A DNA stretch of 64,000 nucleotides from Crotophaga sulcirostris. Lineage: Eukaryota; Chordata; Aves; Cuculiformes; Crotophagidae. A model generated the notes under the pieces. The model ran no database searches and had not been told where the DNA came from. It saw nothing but the letters and a program-made list of their open reading frames with translations. Within the stretch, counting starts at the first letter, position 1, and each line of letters begins with the position of its first letter. A program made the translations under genes and the position numbers. This document shows, piece by piece, positions 52,179 to 64,000 of the stretch. The stretch spans positions 381,495 to 445,494 of the forward strand of contig VYZB01000096.1 of assembly GCA_013397455.1 (NCBI GenBank), written 5' to 3'.

Positions 52179-55100
52179 GTACGGTATTTTATCTTAAATT
52201 TTTTTTTTCTGTTCAGTATTGTGGACAAATAACTTAACTTAGTTAAATTGCTGACCGTTGCTAGAGCCTTTGGTTTTAAGGGTCAGAGTTACTAAACATC
52301 TAATATTGGTGCTACTTCTCTGCAGATTTACTAGAAAGATTTTTAGTAATTTAATTGATCTTAGCTATCCCAGGACCTATAGCATTTGCATCTAGTGTGA
52401 TTATTTAAAAAATAGCCAAGAGTTGTGGAAAAGAACTTAATCCAGTTCTGCAATGGTGTCAGTTCTCCCTACCCTGATACCAGTTCAATCTTCCATAGAC
52501 ACCTGTTCCAGTGGTGGCAGGTAAGGAAGGAGCTTAGCTCGTGTGGAAATTGGCATACCGAAAACCATGCAATAGTGAAGCAGGTAGATATTCTGACTTG
52601 GGTTGAATAAAGTTAATCAAATTTAGCTTGTGATTGATGCCAAACAGATGATATAGTTTATTGTTTATTTAGTAGGTCTTAGTTGAAGCTTTTCAGACTC
52701 CTTTATTTAAGAGGCTACCAGGTGTTTACTGGGATATGGATAGTGTAAACTGTTCTTTCAAAGAACAGTAAGTAGCCATTTAATCTATGGATAATTCTTT
52801 TTTTTCTGTAAGAAATTGTTTTACCTTCATACATAAAATATACTTACATCCCTATTACAATCTTATATATAAATAAGAAGATGCAGATGTCAAAATTACA
52901 CTTTGTAACAGCTAGTGGGAATGTGATCCCTCCCATTACCAGCAATTCTTTTAGAGATTTAAAACAAACAAACAGAATTATTTTACTGGTATCATGAAGT
53001 ATTTACATAAGTCCTATAGGTATGAGGATATTTTTACCATTATATTCTGCAGCACCCGGTATAATCCTAAGAGTATAGCCTTTAAATTTTTTTCATAACC
53101 GAATTGCAAGAAGTGCAGACAGTGAGAATTTACGTAGATCATTTTTTTTGCCAGCATCCTCTACAGTTTTCCAACTGGGAATGCTGAAAACACAGGAAGA
53201 TAAAATTAGACTGGCTGTATTGGCAAGCAAGAATTATGTTTCTTGTTGGAAGGGAATTCTAGGGCATGCTGTCAAGGAAATCTTTTTGAAAAGTATGGGA
53301 TTTTAGCTCTGTAGCTGTATACTTCATTAAAAAGAAATAATAAAAAACTTTGTTGCTATACCTTGCTTTAAAATGCATGCAAAGAACAGATTTGCCATGA
53401 CTAAGCATGGATGTAGGAGGAAAAACTATGTATGCTTTTAAAGAATAATGCTAAAGATTAACTTTACTAAATTAATAAGAAAGCCGGCTAACCTCTGCCA
53501 CTGTAAAATTCTGAAATATCGTCAATATGAAAATCAACACCATTCTCCTCTCATGTCTTCTTTCACCCGGATTTCCCAAACTCGTCTGTTTCTGAATGTG
53601 AAATAAATTGCTTCTCTCTTCTACTGCTCATTGTGTTCAAGAACAATAGCAATTAGAGACAATAATAATAAGGAGTAGGAGTTGAATTGGAGCCATCTTA
53701 CTGGTGTGCTAGGTCAGAAAAGTGTTACATATTGTGGAGACATGTCCCCATAAGACCTCATTCATCATTTATTGATTATTTTTAATCCAATAAGATGTGT
53801 CTTTCAAGTTGTGATCACTGCAGTAAAAGCAGAAAAACAATGTCCTTGGTTCCTCTTCTAGTCAATCATCTTCTGTTCATACCTGGTACTTAGTGACAGC
53901 TATTAAAACTGTCCTCCCTATAAAAAAATAGAAATTATGACTTTACATACGAAGTCAAAAAATAGCAAATCCGTTCTTTACTTGTGCAATGAAAAACCAA
54001 ACTTACACCATGAACTGTTGTGCTCAAACGCTATGAAATAATACAAGTTATGATTTTTCTACTGAGGAATTTACATACACACAGGCATCAATACACCCAC
54101 ACAATTTTGTAAAAATTTAGTTTCATGGGTTTTGAAGCAGCACCAGATGAACATTATTTTTGTGGTGGACTTGAGAGCAGCATTCTATCCTAGCCAAAAA
54201 GCAATGATGCTTTCCCTCAAAGTTTTATTTGTTAATACAGCAGGTGGTGTTTCATGCTCTGGTCAGCAGCCCTCACTTACTTGAAGTAAGGACAGCTAAA
54301 TATATAAAAGCAGTATGTTAAAAAAGAAGGAAGTATTATTGCATAGCAGAACACTATAAATAAAAATTGTAAATTAAAAAAAAATATAAGAAGTGGTAAA
54401 GACAGGGAAAATCCACTTCTGGCTGCTTTGAGGGCAATGGGAACATTTTTTAACATATACGAGGAGCAAAATATCAGGAATCTCTAGAAAGGACATGATA
54501 AATTTATTATTAGTGAAAAAGAAAAGGCAGCATACTGAATAAACTTATGTGCTGCATTTGTAGAAGTGATATATTCTTGTCACATGGGCATGACTCCCTA
54601 CTTTGAAGTCTATCATAACATATGGTCTGTAACATTCTCCTTGCTTACGATTATGCATTTTCAAATCAGTCAGACTGAGAAACTTGTGCTCAGGGATCTT
54701 AGTCTTCTGAGACTAATTTTTAACACACCTTGGAAGAGCAGGTTTTAGACAGCTGAAGGTTTATCTAGTAAAATGAAAGTGTGGTGTTCAAATAAAGTTA
54801 AGACAGGTAGTTTTATTACTCTCCCTCAGAGAATATAAAGGAAAAAAAACTGTTGCAGGGTTCAGTTAATAAAGAATTACGTATGTTACATGATAATAAA
54901 TATGATTTTACGGAAAATTAGTCTGGTTAAACACATCTGATTTCCATTCTTCATTATGACTGCAATTTTAAGTTGATAAGATGTTTGCAAAGACTTGATA
55001 CACTTAGGCTTTTGTAAAAAGTTTGACATTGTGTCCCATGGTATTCTAATTTAAATATATCCCAATCTGATATCTGTGGCAGTGTTAAATGAATTAAAAA

Positions 55101-57712
55101 TGCCTAACTAGATATCTGAAAAAAATAAATTGTCAGTTGGGAATAATAAGTGACATTGGTATTTAATAAACTGTAAGTAAATAAAGCCCTTGCTGTTATC
55201 ATCAACGTATGTTGAAAAGAATTTCCTGAGGAAAATTGTTAAGGACTCTGTAGGCCATGTATCTCCATCACTGTGCTTACATCTCTGCTTGTGGAAAATA
55301 TTCTGAATCTTCTAAAGCTAAAGTCATATATCAAGAAAAAAAAGTAGTGCAAACTGTATTTTCAGGACTGGAGGGACTATCCTGGGAAACAATGGCTGAA
55401 AACAGCATAAAGGTCACAGCGGATTTAGTGAAAAGAAATAGCGGCGATACCTGTACTTCTGCATATGGCAGATGGTGGAACATCATGTCCAATTTGCTTT
55501 CTGTTAGAAACATAGGAATGGATAAAACTGCTGAGGGTGCTGAAAAGCACCACAAATGTTAATCCAGTGCTGGAGAAGAAGCCTTGCGAGTAAGGATTAA
55601 AGACCAAAAAGAAGCAAAAAGTAGACTGAGATGAGTGGGTAAAACCAAGTTAGATTGTGAACAACATTAATACACTTGCGTCGATAAGGTTTTCCTGGGT
55701 TGTACTTGCATTGTGTAGCATAGACTTTTTTCCCCTCAAATTGTCATTACTCACAAATTTTGAAAAGCTAGTGGAAGTATTCATGGATCAATGAGTGGAG
55801 ATATGAATTCATCATCCCAAGTCATGACTCAGATTACCACTCATTAGAAACTAGCTGAAAATATTAATGCCTGTAATTCTTTCAGTTTTAAAAAACTGAC
55901 ATAATTCCTTGACCTACAAGAAGCTATACACAAAAGAACCATGCCCAGCCTTGAAAAATTCCTAAAACGCTTACATAATAGACCCTGATGAGTAGTCTTG
56001 TTTATTTTCCTTTGCTAAGCATCAGAGACCAATTAGATTTCTTAGCCTAAGTTATTAAGAACTACTTCTCAGAATACGGCATATGCCACCTAATCAAGCT
56101 GCAATTATGATTTGAAGTATATTTAATACCCTCACTCCTTTTTTCTTATGTACATATCAGGGGAAAAAAAATCCAACACATTAAGTGTAAAGTGGCAGAA
56201 ATTCTAAGATGCACTACAATGCCTTACTCATTTTTTGATCTTAAAGTTGAAAATATGGTTTCTGATTTAGTCGCAAACAGAATTTTGTTGTCACCTTAAC
56301 TTTTCTACCTTAGTTCTGACAACAAAACCATCTGTATATAGTTTTGCTCTGCATTGGGGATTAAAGGATTTGACTTTGCTTTTTAAGTCAATGAGATTCC
56401 TTTGCTTAAACCCCTTGTGTTCTGATTTATTTGTGTGTTGGAATCTGTGTCACTACTCTGCTGTTTGTATTCCCTAAAGTTATTTCAAAAAGTAATATTA
56501 GAATTTGTGTGAATTCTGTGATTTCTTGTATCTGTTTAAATACATACATATATATATACACATATATAGCTACAAAGCACTGTGTCTTATTCACCAAAGA
56601 AGCCATGGGATCTGGAGAAGCCATTTTTTTAAGCTCATAGATTTTTACTGGTTCTTTCCACACCAAGCATACCTCTTCTGTAAAATATTTAAACTCTGCT
56701 CTCCTGCTATCGTTTTTGTTTTCAGAAGTCATATATGAGACTTTGGACACGGGAGCAAGTGTGATATCATACCGTCCTTCTTCAACACGCTGGTGTTGAC
56801 GTGAACCATTTCACTTCAGATGGTGATCTCTTTGAGCTTGCATCACATGTTCTCAGGAGCTTCCTAGTTACTATAAAGTATTCTAAGCAGAAAACTAAAT
56901 GCTTTGTATATGTCAGTGTCTCCTGAGGAGGAGATGTAGTAGATTTGGCCTTTTCCTGTAAGGAAACTTCACAGAGTTCTACTACAAGAAATGTGGTGCT
57001 ATTTTTTTCTGGGCAGAGCTTTGATTTTCTGTCTAATATGCTTTTAAAACTAAGAATTTCTACTTGTGGCTGAAATTTGGATATGATGGAGATGAAGTGG
57101 AAAGCAGATATCTTTCTTCTTGGAATAATTTTGTTATTGATGTGGAATTTACTGTCCAGTACTGCATCTTGTTCTTTGTATATGCGTCAGATTTCAGATT
57201 CTCTTGTTTCACAACTTGTGTTTGAACTTCTCATGTGTGTTGCAACCCATACCAAGTACTGCTAGGATGGTTACACTGTAATATCCTGCAATATTTTACA
57301 TCTAAAGGACCTAGGCCTGTATTAAAAAGGGTGCATGATTCGTGGTGCTTTACATGCTAATATTTCAGCAGATAATTATAAGAGACACAGACAGAGCCCA
57401 AAGACTGTGGGATCAACATAATTTTGGACAAAAATAATTGAAATAGAAACGCATCGAAGAAAAAGAGCAGTCACAGACCAAGATTTAGCTGTGTGATAAC
57501 ACTCTGTGGGGAATTAAAATGACAATAGTTTTGTCTTTCATGTAGCACAAAAGGACTATTTTGTGGTCGTTTTATGGCTTTTTTTCAACTAGTTGTTGCT
57601 CCTGAGCAGAACTGAATCCTTAGCTTATTTAGATTTGTAGAAGAAATGATTTTTCAGTCTCTGCTATGTGCATGTGTCTTATAATCAAACAAATGTTTTC
57701 TCTTATCTACAG
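52179..57712 (+). other. Intron, 5.5 kb
   Basis: AT-rich intron between donor gtacgg and acceptor tatctacag. A TA/CA-rich microsatellite lies near 56540-56571. An open frame at 55257-55562 (101 codons) is in a slightly GC-richer patch but shows no family motif and I do not call it. I recognised no CR1 copies. Confidence 0.8.
56540..56571. repeat. AT/AC-rich microsatellite
   Basis: The run tacatacatatatatataca, then catatatagc, is a simple TA/CA repeat within intron. No function is indicated. Confidence 0.7.
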
Positions 57713-57824
57713 CTAATCCAGCAATTAAAGAAGACACTTTGGTTCTCAAGGTTGGATCTGTCTCTATGGCTCCTCAGGCTGACAACCCTCTTAGTAGAGC
57801 TGTGCTCAGAAAAGACATTTATCA
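57713..57824 (+). CDS. VPS13B: VPS13B exon (about human exon 30)
   Basis: The exon starts with CT completing an Ala codon (G|CT), then NPAIKEDTLVLKVGSVSMAP, QADNPLSRAVLRKDIY and CA of a split codon expected to be Gln. The acceptor is tatctacag and the donor is ca|gtaagt at 57825, an excellent match. VLKVGSVSMAPQADNPL is a conserved strand-turn of the rod. It ends in phase 2. The expected next exon, which in mammals continues RALNLGILRDPG (from memory), was not found in the remaining 6 kb and must lie beyond the window. Confidence 0.95.
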
Positions 57825-58851
57825 GTAAGTGCGGAGGGGAGGGGGTAAGGTTTCCATGTATGGTTTCAGAAAAAATTCATTTTGGGAAAAGTTAATTGAT
57901 CAATAAAACGGGTATGTGCAGCCTGTAAAAATACTTTTCACATACGATCTTTTGATATTCAAAACCAGGTTTTTCTGATTTTCTTCACTTGTGGGCTTTC
58001 AAATCCATTTAGACAAATCAAGTTCTTCTGTGAAGTGCTGATGAATAACAGAATTTAAATGTCAAGTCATTACAAAGCTTAAACTCACAGATGAGAACAT
58101 TTTAAGCAGCTTTCTTTCGTTCAGCTACTACTAAGTTCACCTAAGAGAAAAGGAAATTTTTGGTGACTACCAAAGTGCTCAGTAGCTGTATAGTGTGAAG
58201 GAGATAGATCTTAATGATACAAATGATAAACATATATGCAAACTGTAGGATTCTTGATGTCACATAGATCAAAGCTGAAAGGAACACAGACTTCTAAGGA
58301 ACAGTTTCCCAGTAAGCATATTTTCTGTTAAAATGTCATGCTCTGGATTGTGTCACTAAGTATGTGCAAACCACACTAATCATATGTAGGCAGCAAAACT
58401 GGTGAACATATGTAATCAACATGATAAAAGTAATATATGATTCTTAGTAGAGTTGGCACTCTTGCCAGACATGAAAGTATGGTTGCAAATAATACCAAGT
58501 GAGAAAAGTCACAGAAATACAGATGAACAAGTGTCTTATACTTCCCATTGGTCTGTTGTTCAGATGTGGCAATATTTTTAACTACTCCGTAGTGCTTTTC
58601 AATAGAAATTACAAACATCAAAATCTTTTCCCAGCAGTAAAACATTTACTGCCTAGAAAATGACAGCAAGTTTTACTTTTTGTCAAGTCTAGAATTTTTA
58701 GGAGGCCATGAAATATCTCCAGTTTCTCTTCTGATCACTTGGAAGTTGTAAGAGTCTTTTTCTTCATATTTCCATGTGGTAATATTTAAATTAGCTTTTT
58801 GCTTGTATGTTTAGTTATTGTCAGTTTGGGTGATTTTGCTTTTCTTTTTAG

Positions 58852-58951
58852 TGAGCATTGCATCTATTGTGTTGTGGAGCTTTCACAGAAGAAGTCTTTT
58901 CAGCCTGGCACCACCAACGGCTTTGGGTGGCGAGGCCTGATCCAAGTCTGA
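58852..58951 (+). other. Possible cryptic or alternative terminal exon (unproven)
   Basis: A strong acceptor-like site, gcttttctttttag, ends at 58851. If joined to the previous donor (phase 2), the frame stays open for 32 codons to TGA at 58949-58951, including CIYCVVELSQKKSFQPGTTN and GFGWRGLIQV. Base composition is richer in G and C than the surrounding intron. I do not recognise the peptide in VPS13B or any family. No AATAAA lies close downstream, which argues against a functional last exon. It may be a decoy site. Confidence 0.25.
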
Positions 58952-59372
58952 ATATTCCTACAGACAAAAGAGATTTTTTTTGACATTTGTACAGGCTCTT
59001 CCTGCTTCTGCGACTTCTGTCCAAGGAGAATTCCATCTAATATCTGCTTTGAGGGTTAGGTTCCACTCTTCTTTCTTGATCAGAAAAATCTGCTATTAAG
59101 AAAAAGAATCTGCAAGTTCCATCTTCCATAAGCTCATGTCTATCACCCAGGGGAGCTGTGCAGAGTTCCTTGTGTGCACATTACAAATCAGTGAGTAAGC
59201 AACAAGAGGAATGTGATTTATGTCTAAAATCAATGAAGTTATGGTAGTTTAAGTTTTTGAGTCTGATACCTTTGCATCTGTGGCTTTACCAGAAATGCAG
59301 AAATTCCATGCTTTTCAGTCACTCTTTTATGGTTCTGATTTATGGTTCTGATGCCCTTTGTATTATTACTTG

Positions 59373-60465
59373 GACTTTGGTAAAACCTTTGACACAGTAT
59401 TCTGCTTGAGAAACTGGCTTCCATTAGCCTGGACAGGCACATCTTCTGCTGGGTAAAAGCTGGCTGGATGGCTGGGCCCAAAGAGTGGTGGTAAATGGAG
59501 TCAAATCCATTTGGGGGGTGGGTTCCAAGTGATGTCCCCCAGGGCTCAGTGCTGTCCTGTTCAATATCTTTATCAATGATCTGGATGATTGAGTGCACCT
59601 TTAGTAAGTTCGCGGATGACACTAAGCTGGGAGGAAGTGTTGATCTACTTGAGGGTAGGGAGGCTCTGCAGAAGGATCTGGACAGGCTGGATTGATGGGC
59701 TGAGACCAATAGGATGAGGTTTAACAAGGACAAGTGAGTCTTGCACTTGGGACACAACAACCTGAGGCAGCATTACAGGCTTGGGGGAGAGTGACTGGTG
59801 AGCTGCCTGGCAGAGAAGGACCTGGTGGTGTTGGTTAACAGCCAGCTGAATATGAACCAGCAGTGGTCCAAGTGACTAAGAAGGCCACTGGCATCTTGTC
59901 CTGTATCAGAAACAGTGTGGCCAGCAGGACCAGGGCAGTCATCCTTCCCCTGTACTCGGCATTGGTGAGGCCACACCTTGAATGCTGTGTTCAGTTATGG
60001 GCACCTCACTACAAGAAAGACATTGAGGTGTTGGAGCAAGTCCAGAGAAAGGCAACAAGGCTGGTGAAGGGGCATGTCCTACAAAGAGCAACTGAGGGAA
60101 CTAGGGCTGTTTAGCTGTTAGAAAAGGAGGCTAAGGCAAGACCCCATCACTGTCTACAGCTCCCTGAAAGGAGGTTGTGGCAAAGGGAGTGTTGGTCTCT
60201 TCTCCCAAGTGACAAATGATAGGACGAGAAGGAATGGCTGGAGGTTGCACCAGGGGAGGTTCAGACTAGATGTTAGGAATAATTTCTTTACTGAAAGGGT
60301 GGTCAGGCAGTGGAACAGGCTGCCCAGGGAGGTGGTTGAGTCACCATCCCTGGAAGTATTTAAAAGATGGATAGATGAGTTCCTCAGGGATATGGTTAAG
60401 TAAGGGGACAGGCACGGTTGGACTTGATCTCAAAGCTCTTTTCCAACCAGATGTCTCTATGATTT
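59373..60465 (+). mobile_element. CR1 LINE, 3' part with broken reverse transcriptase
   Basis: About 1.1 kb of a 5'-truncated CR1 in + orientation. Near the start DFGKTFDTV (59373-59399) is reverse transcriptase motif A, and FADDTKLGG (59609-59635) is the catalytic motif C. A separate frame carries the region after the catalytic domain, including [20 protein letters not shown] and [18 protein letters not shown] (about 59863-60070). The tail frame reads [20 protein letters not shown] and [12 protein letters not shown]. Frameshifts and stops (for example after LDRLD near 59696) break the protein, so it is inactive. It ends with gatctcaaagctcttttcca and a degenerate terminal repeat near tctctatgat. 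Confidence 0.92.
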
Positions 60466-63429
60466 TGGACCTCTGGCTTTTACATACGGAAATGTTCCAC
60501 AGTAGATTTGTGCAGTGTCTATTTGGTTTTCATGTTCGATACAGTTATGATATGCTTTAGAAATCAAGACACCAAACAGGTAAGGTAGAAATAAGCACCA
60601 GGCCACAGACGTCTCTCTTCTGGCTGTTACTAGCTGTTTTGTGACGAGTCTCACAACGTCATGCTTCCTGTGTCTTTTTCTGAGAAATGTCTGTCATTTT
60701 CAGGAATTTCATCTAACTGCTTCGGTGACCATTCTTCTGATTTCTCAGCAGCTGTCGTATGACTCAGTCTTATCTTCATTCCTTTAATCATCCAATTATC
60801 CTAACTTTAGTGTTTTTAAAATAGTTTGGGGCAGAGTGTCAAGTTACTTTGCAGAGTTTCATGAGATAATATTGAAGTTGGTAGTGGGTGGTCTTTTGGT
60901 TTTGGGAAGAGGGTTACTGTTTTGATCTGCTTAAGCAAGCTTCAACACTTTTGAGCAATATAAATTAATATTTTTTTAATTAAAAATACTAGGATTCCAG
61001 TTTGGAGTCAAAGTAGATGCATTTTCTAATTATGTATTCTTTGATCATTGAGAACATATCGCAGTCACTGAAGCATGGTTGAAGATAGCTGTTCATTTTC
61101 TTACATGGCAGACGCTTGTGTTAGATCAGAGATGTTGTTTTCGCTATTTACCATTTTTTCTTAGGAAAATAAGATAACCCCAAGGTTTTTATATTGTTAG
61201 GGCAGGACACACAGTCTGTATTCAAGGAAAAATAAACAACAGTGTGCTATTCTTGACACATAGGCCTGATGCTAGTATTTGTTTCTTCAAATATGAGATT
61301 TCTCAATGTACAGATTATTTGCTCTCTTTAACCTGCCCATGGTAGAAGGTACTAATACTAAAAATGTGTTCTGGAACCCATACAGGATACTTAAAAATGA
61401 AGTAGTAAAATGAGCAAACCCACTCGATATTTAACTCATGTATTTTGGTGAAATATTTCTTAGTAAATATCAACAGAGGTACAAGCAGTACAGCATCCAG
61501 CTCAAGACACTCTAAAAAAATTACAGCAGCCTGTTGATTACTGAAGAATTAGCTGCTACAGCATTCTAATAATCCCAACATGTCATTTTCTGTCTTTTTC
61601 CAGCCTCTCTTCTCCTCTAATTTGCTGCTGCTGCTTTTAATAGAATAAAACAAAATAAATCATTGTCTGAACCACTGTCTTTACAGTGTTTCTGGAGTGG
61701 GGATACAAACTTAATTTGCGGTGTCACTTTGGTTTAAACAGTCTTCTGTTTAGGTCTGAACTATAACCACATGCAATTAATGTCACTTTTGTAGTGTTTC
61801 ATGAGAAAGAAGAATTTTTGCTTCTCATTTAGAAACGGTTCTTTTAGGAAAGGCTGAGAAACTTTTTCATGGCTGAAGATTGAATAGAATTTCCAATTAT
61901 CTTTTGGATTTGTCCCATAAATTCACATGTGAAAAACTGAATGTGCTCGTATATCTTTAATAGAATGCCAGTGCATGAAAGGTAAATCTGGTATGGCTGC
62001 AGGTCATACTAAATAAATCGGGCCACTTCTGGCCTGTAAGCTGAAGTAACTCCATCTGTGTCTTAGGAAAAATAGCTTACTTGCTTTACTTAGAGAACTA
62101 AATTGAAAATGGAATGTTGGAAAAATAATGGGCCCCAAAAGTTTGTTCACAAATATTTTTTCAGGTGATTATTGCAAGTTGGAAAGAAATGTACTGACAT
62201 AGTAACTTCAGGTTTTTTATACCATATAAAATTAGTCTAAAAATAACTATTTCCTCTAGTCGAAAACTGACTAGTTTGGTTTGGACTATTAACACACATA
62301 GTAAGCAAAGATGCATGTACCATAACAGTAAATACAGGGCTTCTGAAAGAAGCACAGTGACACGTTTAGGTGGTCACAGTAAGGGACAATTTCTCCTTTT
62401 CATTTTTTTTTTCCTTACTAAATCCTAGAAGTTGGTCTGTTTTAATGATTTCTCATGAATTTCCAGTTTTCATGTACCAGGTAAGTGTTTGTCTTCAACA
62501 AATATGATGAGAATTGTACGTTCCCTCAGGAAACACTCAGTTCTGTAGAGAACAATTCTTGCAGATACGAGAAGGCCTTGGGACAGGGAGCAAAATAAAG
62601 GAGATTTTGGATAAGGATGCAAGTGAGGCATCTGCCTAGCCTAGCTAAAGAGAGGGAAGAGCAGTTAATTGAAACTGTGGAGGAGTCAGAGTAAATGAAG
62701 TTTCTGCTAAGCAGTGAAGGAGAGAACCACATTTTTAACTACCTGATGCTATTAAACCTGTGGTTTAGTGCACTGCCTACTGCTTGGAGGCAGCTCAGGA
62801 GGCTGCAGAAAAACAAGGTGATGCGGTCGTTTCTTGGCTTCTGTGATGATGCTGTATATGTTTGAACTTTTGAAACAGCCAAATGAATGGTTGAGTACAT
62901 TTGACAAAACAGAGAATGGTCTAGCACTGGGGAGGTATGGAAATCATGTTAATGTCCTGCTGGAGTGAAAGTCAACCAGTTAGTTGATGTCAGAGAAATC
63001 ATATCAAAGGGAAATTTTGTAAATGACTTAACTACAGATGAAACTGAGCATTTCTCTGGAATGCATTTCTCAGTCCTAGGCTCATTCTTGTTTGGTTCAC
63101 TGGTGTCTACTAAGACAAAAATTCCGACTGAATTTTTTTTCCTCAAGATTTTCGTAAAACTCTCATATCTATGGATTCTTTGGTTCGTAATATCAAAGGT
63201 GCACTTCTGCTACAGTGTTGGCATAATGAAATTACAAACTTGACTGTATGCCAGCTACACAGAGAGTTTTAGCAGTTGTGGTGTTTGCAGCAATGCTTTG
63301 TTAGCTTTGGAGAATATCAGTTAAGATTTCTTGTGAGCAATGAGAACTTCTCTAAAAACTTAAAATATAATGTGGAAAGCGCTAAAAGCAGTTCTGTTCC
63401 TGATTCTGTTACAGAAATCCAAGGGAGGC

Positions 63430-63530
63430 ATAGAATCATGGAATAATTTAAGTTGGAAGGGACTTCTGTAGTTGATCTAGTCCAGCCTCCTACTGAAAAC
63501 AATTTAGATCGAGTTGCTCAAGTCGTTCTC
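63430..63530 (-). repeat. CR1 LINE 3' fragment
   Basis: From catagaatcatggaataatt through gttggaagggacttctgtag and ctagtccagcctcctactga to agttgctcaagtcg, this is a reverse-oriented CR1 tail. Diverged CR1 sequence may continue to about 63690 (gagcagacttttgatggat), but I cannot fix the edge. Confidence 0.75.
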
Positions 63531-64000
63531 CAACCAACAAACCTAGCAGATTATTTAAACCTATTTGATACTCACTTGTCCAAAGAGCAGACTTTTGATG
63601 GATTTAAAGCAATCCTAAGGGTATCAGACCAAAAGATCCTTTTCCATGGGTGGAGATGGCTGCAACAGAGTAGCATCTTCTAGGGTAACTTGAAAAGCCA
63701 CATTTCCTTCTTTGTGCATCTTCATGTGTTTTCCCTTTGTAATTTCTTTATTTCTTTCTCTTTTTAAAAAAATGGCTAATGTAGAATATCAGCATGAATA
63801 AATTATAATGCTTTAAAGAAATGGAAAAAATTAAATGTGTCTGTAGTCATCATAACTAGTTTTCTACCCTATTATCTCACATTCTGTGAGATAATTTTGT
63901 CGCCTTTTTAGCTTACGAAAGTATTTTCCCATATACACAAACAGTGCTTAGTGCAATTAAACTGAACATAGCTGGAATCCTTTAACACGCTTAGTCAGGG

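Larger units (their letters stand above)
1..64000 (+). other. VPS13B: VPS13B gene body, internal part
   Basis: All coding exons recognised here belong to VPS13B, the giant bridge-type lipid transfer protein mutated in human Cohen syndrome and acting mainly at the Golgi and endosomes. The gene runs across both window edges. Exon phases chain consistently (0-1, 1-0, 0-1, 1-0, 0-0, 0-1, 1-2, 2-0, 0-1, 1-2) and all introns are GT-AG. The summed coding length is 1805 nt with the short alternative exon and 1886 nt with the long one. Assignment rests on extended similarity to remembered mammalian VPS13B, for example SPSTIVSGDIPGTVRSWYHG and GRVSLWMQW. From memory, human Cys1117 (the Finnish founder frameshift) lies in exon 23, which fits the SCCVF stretch at 25568-25582. 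The paralogues VPS13A, C and D do not share these stretches as far as I recall. Confidence 0.95.
57825..64000 (+). other. Intron (5' part), to window end
   Basis: Intron starting at donor gtaagt and continuing past the edge. It holds a GC-raised island at about 58852-59040 behind an acceptor-like site, a 1.1-kb CR1 fragment (59373-60465) and a reverse CR1 tail near 63430-63530. The stretch 60480-63420 is AT-rich intron in which I see nothing. Confidence 0.8.

Noticed and set aside
55257..55562. A 101-codon + strand open frame in an intron
   Set aside because: No recognisable motif, no paired splice sites in the correct phase, and a shadow frame of similar length on the other strand.
59239..59760. 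A 173-codon minus-strand open frame
   Set aside because: It lies mostly across the + strand CR1 reverse transcriptase relic; the sense reading has FADDTKLGG and other LINE motifs, so the antisense frame is a by-product.
52179..64000. Antisense microRNAs miR-599 and miR-875, known in an intron of mammalian VPS13B
   Set aside because: I looked for their mature sequences in both orientations by eye and found none; they may lie in an intron beyond the window.

Overview
The window reads as vertebrate nuclear DNA, almost certainly from a bird. It is AT-rich, has long introns, and carries several CR1 LINE 3' fragments with the avian-type terminal repeat (ATTCTATG-like) plus one avian-style endogenous retrovirus LTR. 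I cannot name the species.

One gene accounts for the coding content: VPS13B (COH1), on the + strand. The window covers a central slice, with no promoter, start codon, normal stop codon or poly(A) site. I find ten constitutive or alternative coding steps, made of eleven exons: 7201-7345, 18972-19099, 25556-25790, 32753-32973, 37766-37972, 47221-47392, 48066-48180, a mutually exclusive pair (49692-49752 or 49846-49987), 51770-52178 and 57713-57824. Every junction is GT-AG, the codon phases join without a break, and the translation closely follows my memory of mammalian VPS13B. The slice encodes 601 or 628 codons depending on which paired exon is used. It corresponds to about residues 1020-1650 of the roughly 4000-residue protein, part of the long beta-groove rod that moves lipids between membranes at the Golgi. 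By human numbering (from memory) these are exons 21-30, with the pair being 28/28b.

Layout: 1-7200 is intron with one CR1 tail and a degenerate antisense pogo/Tigger-like transposase relic (about 5040-5720). 7346-25555 holds two large, repeat-poor introns. 25791-32752 is the repeat-rich intron: two CR1 copies tail to tail, a solo LTR, two more CR1 tails and a GC-rich repeat fragment. 32974-47220 is mostly featureless intron. 47221-52178 is the exon-dense part, with the alternative-exon switch. 52179-64000 is intron around the last exon, with a 1.1-kb CR1 fragment retaining broken reverse transcriptase motifs.

The most interesting point is the alternative pair. The shorter exon appears to have lost one base relative to the mammalian exon, so its expected acceptor would put it out of frame with an early stop. 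A second AG five bases downstream restores the frame exactly, giving a 61-nt exon. No new multi-gene system is present.
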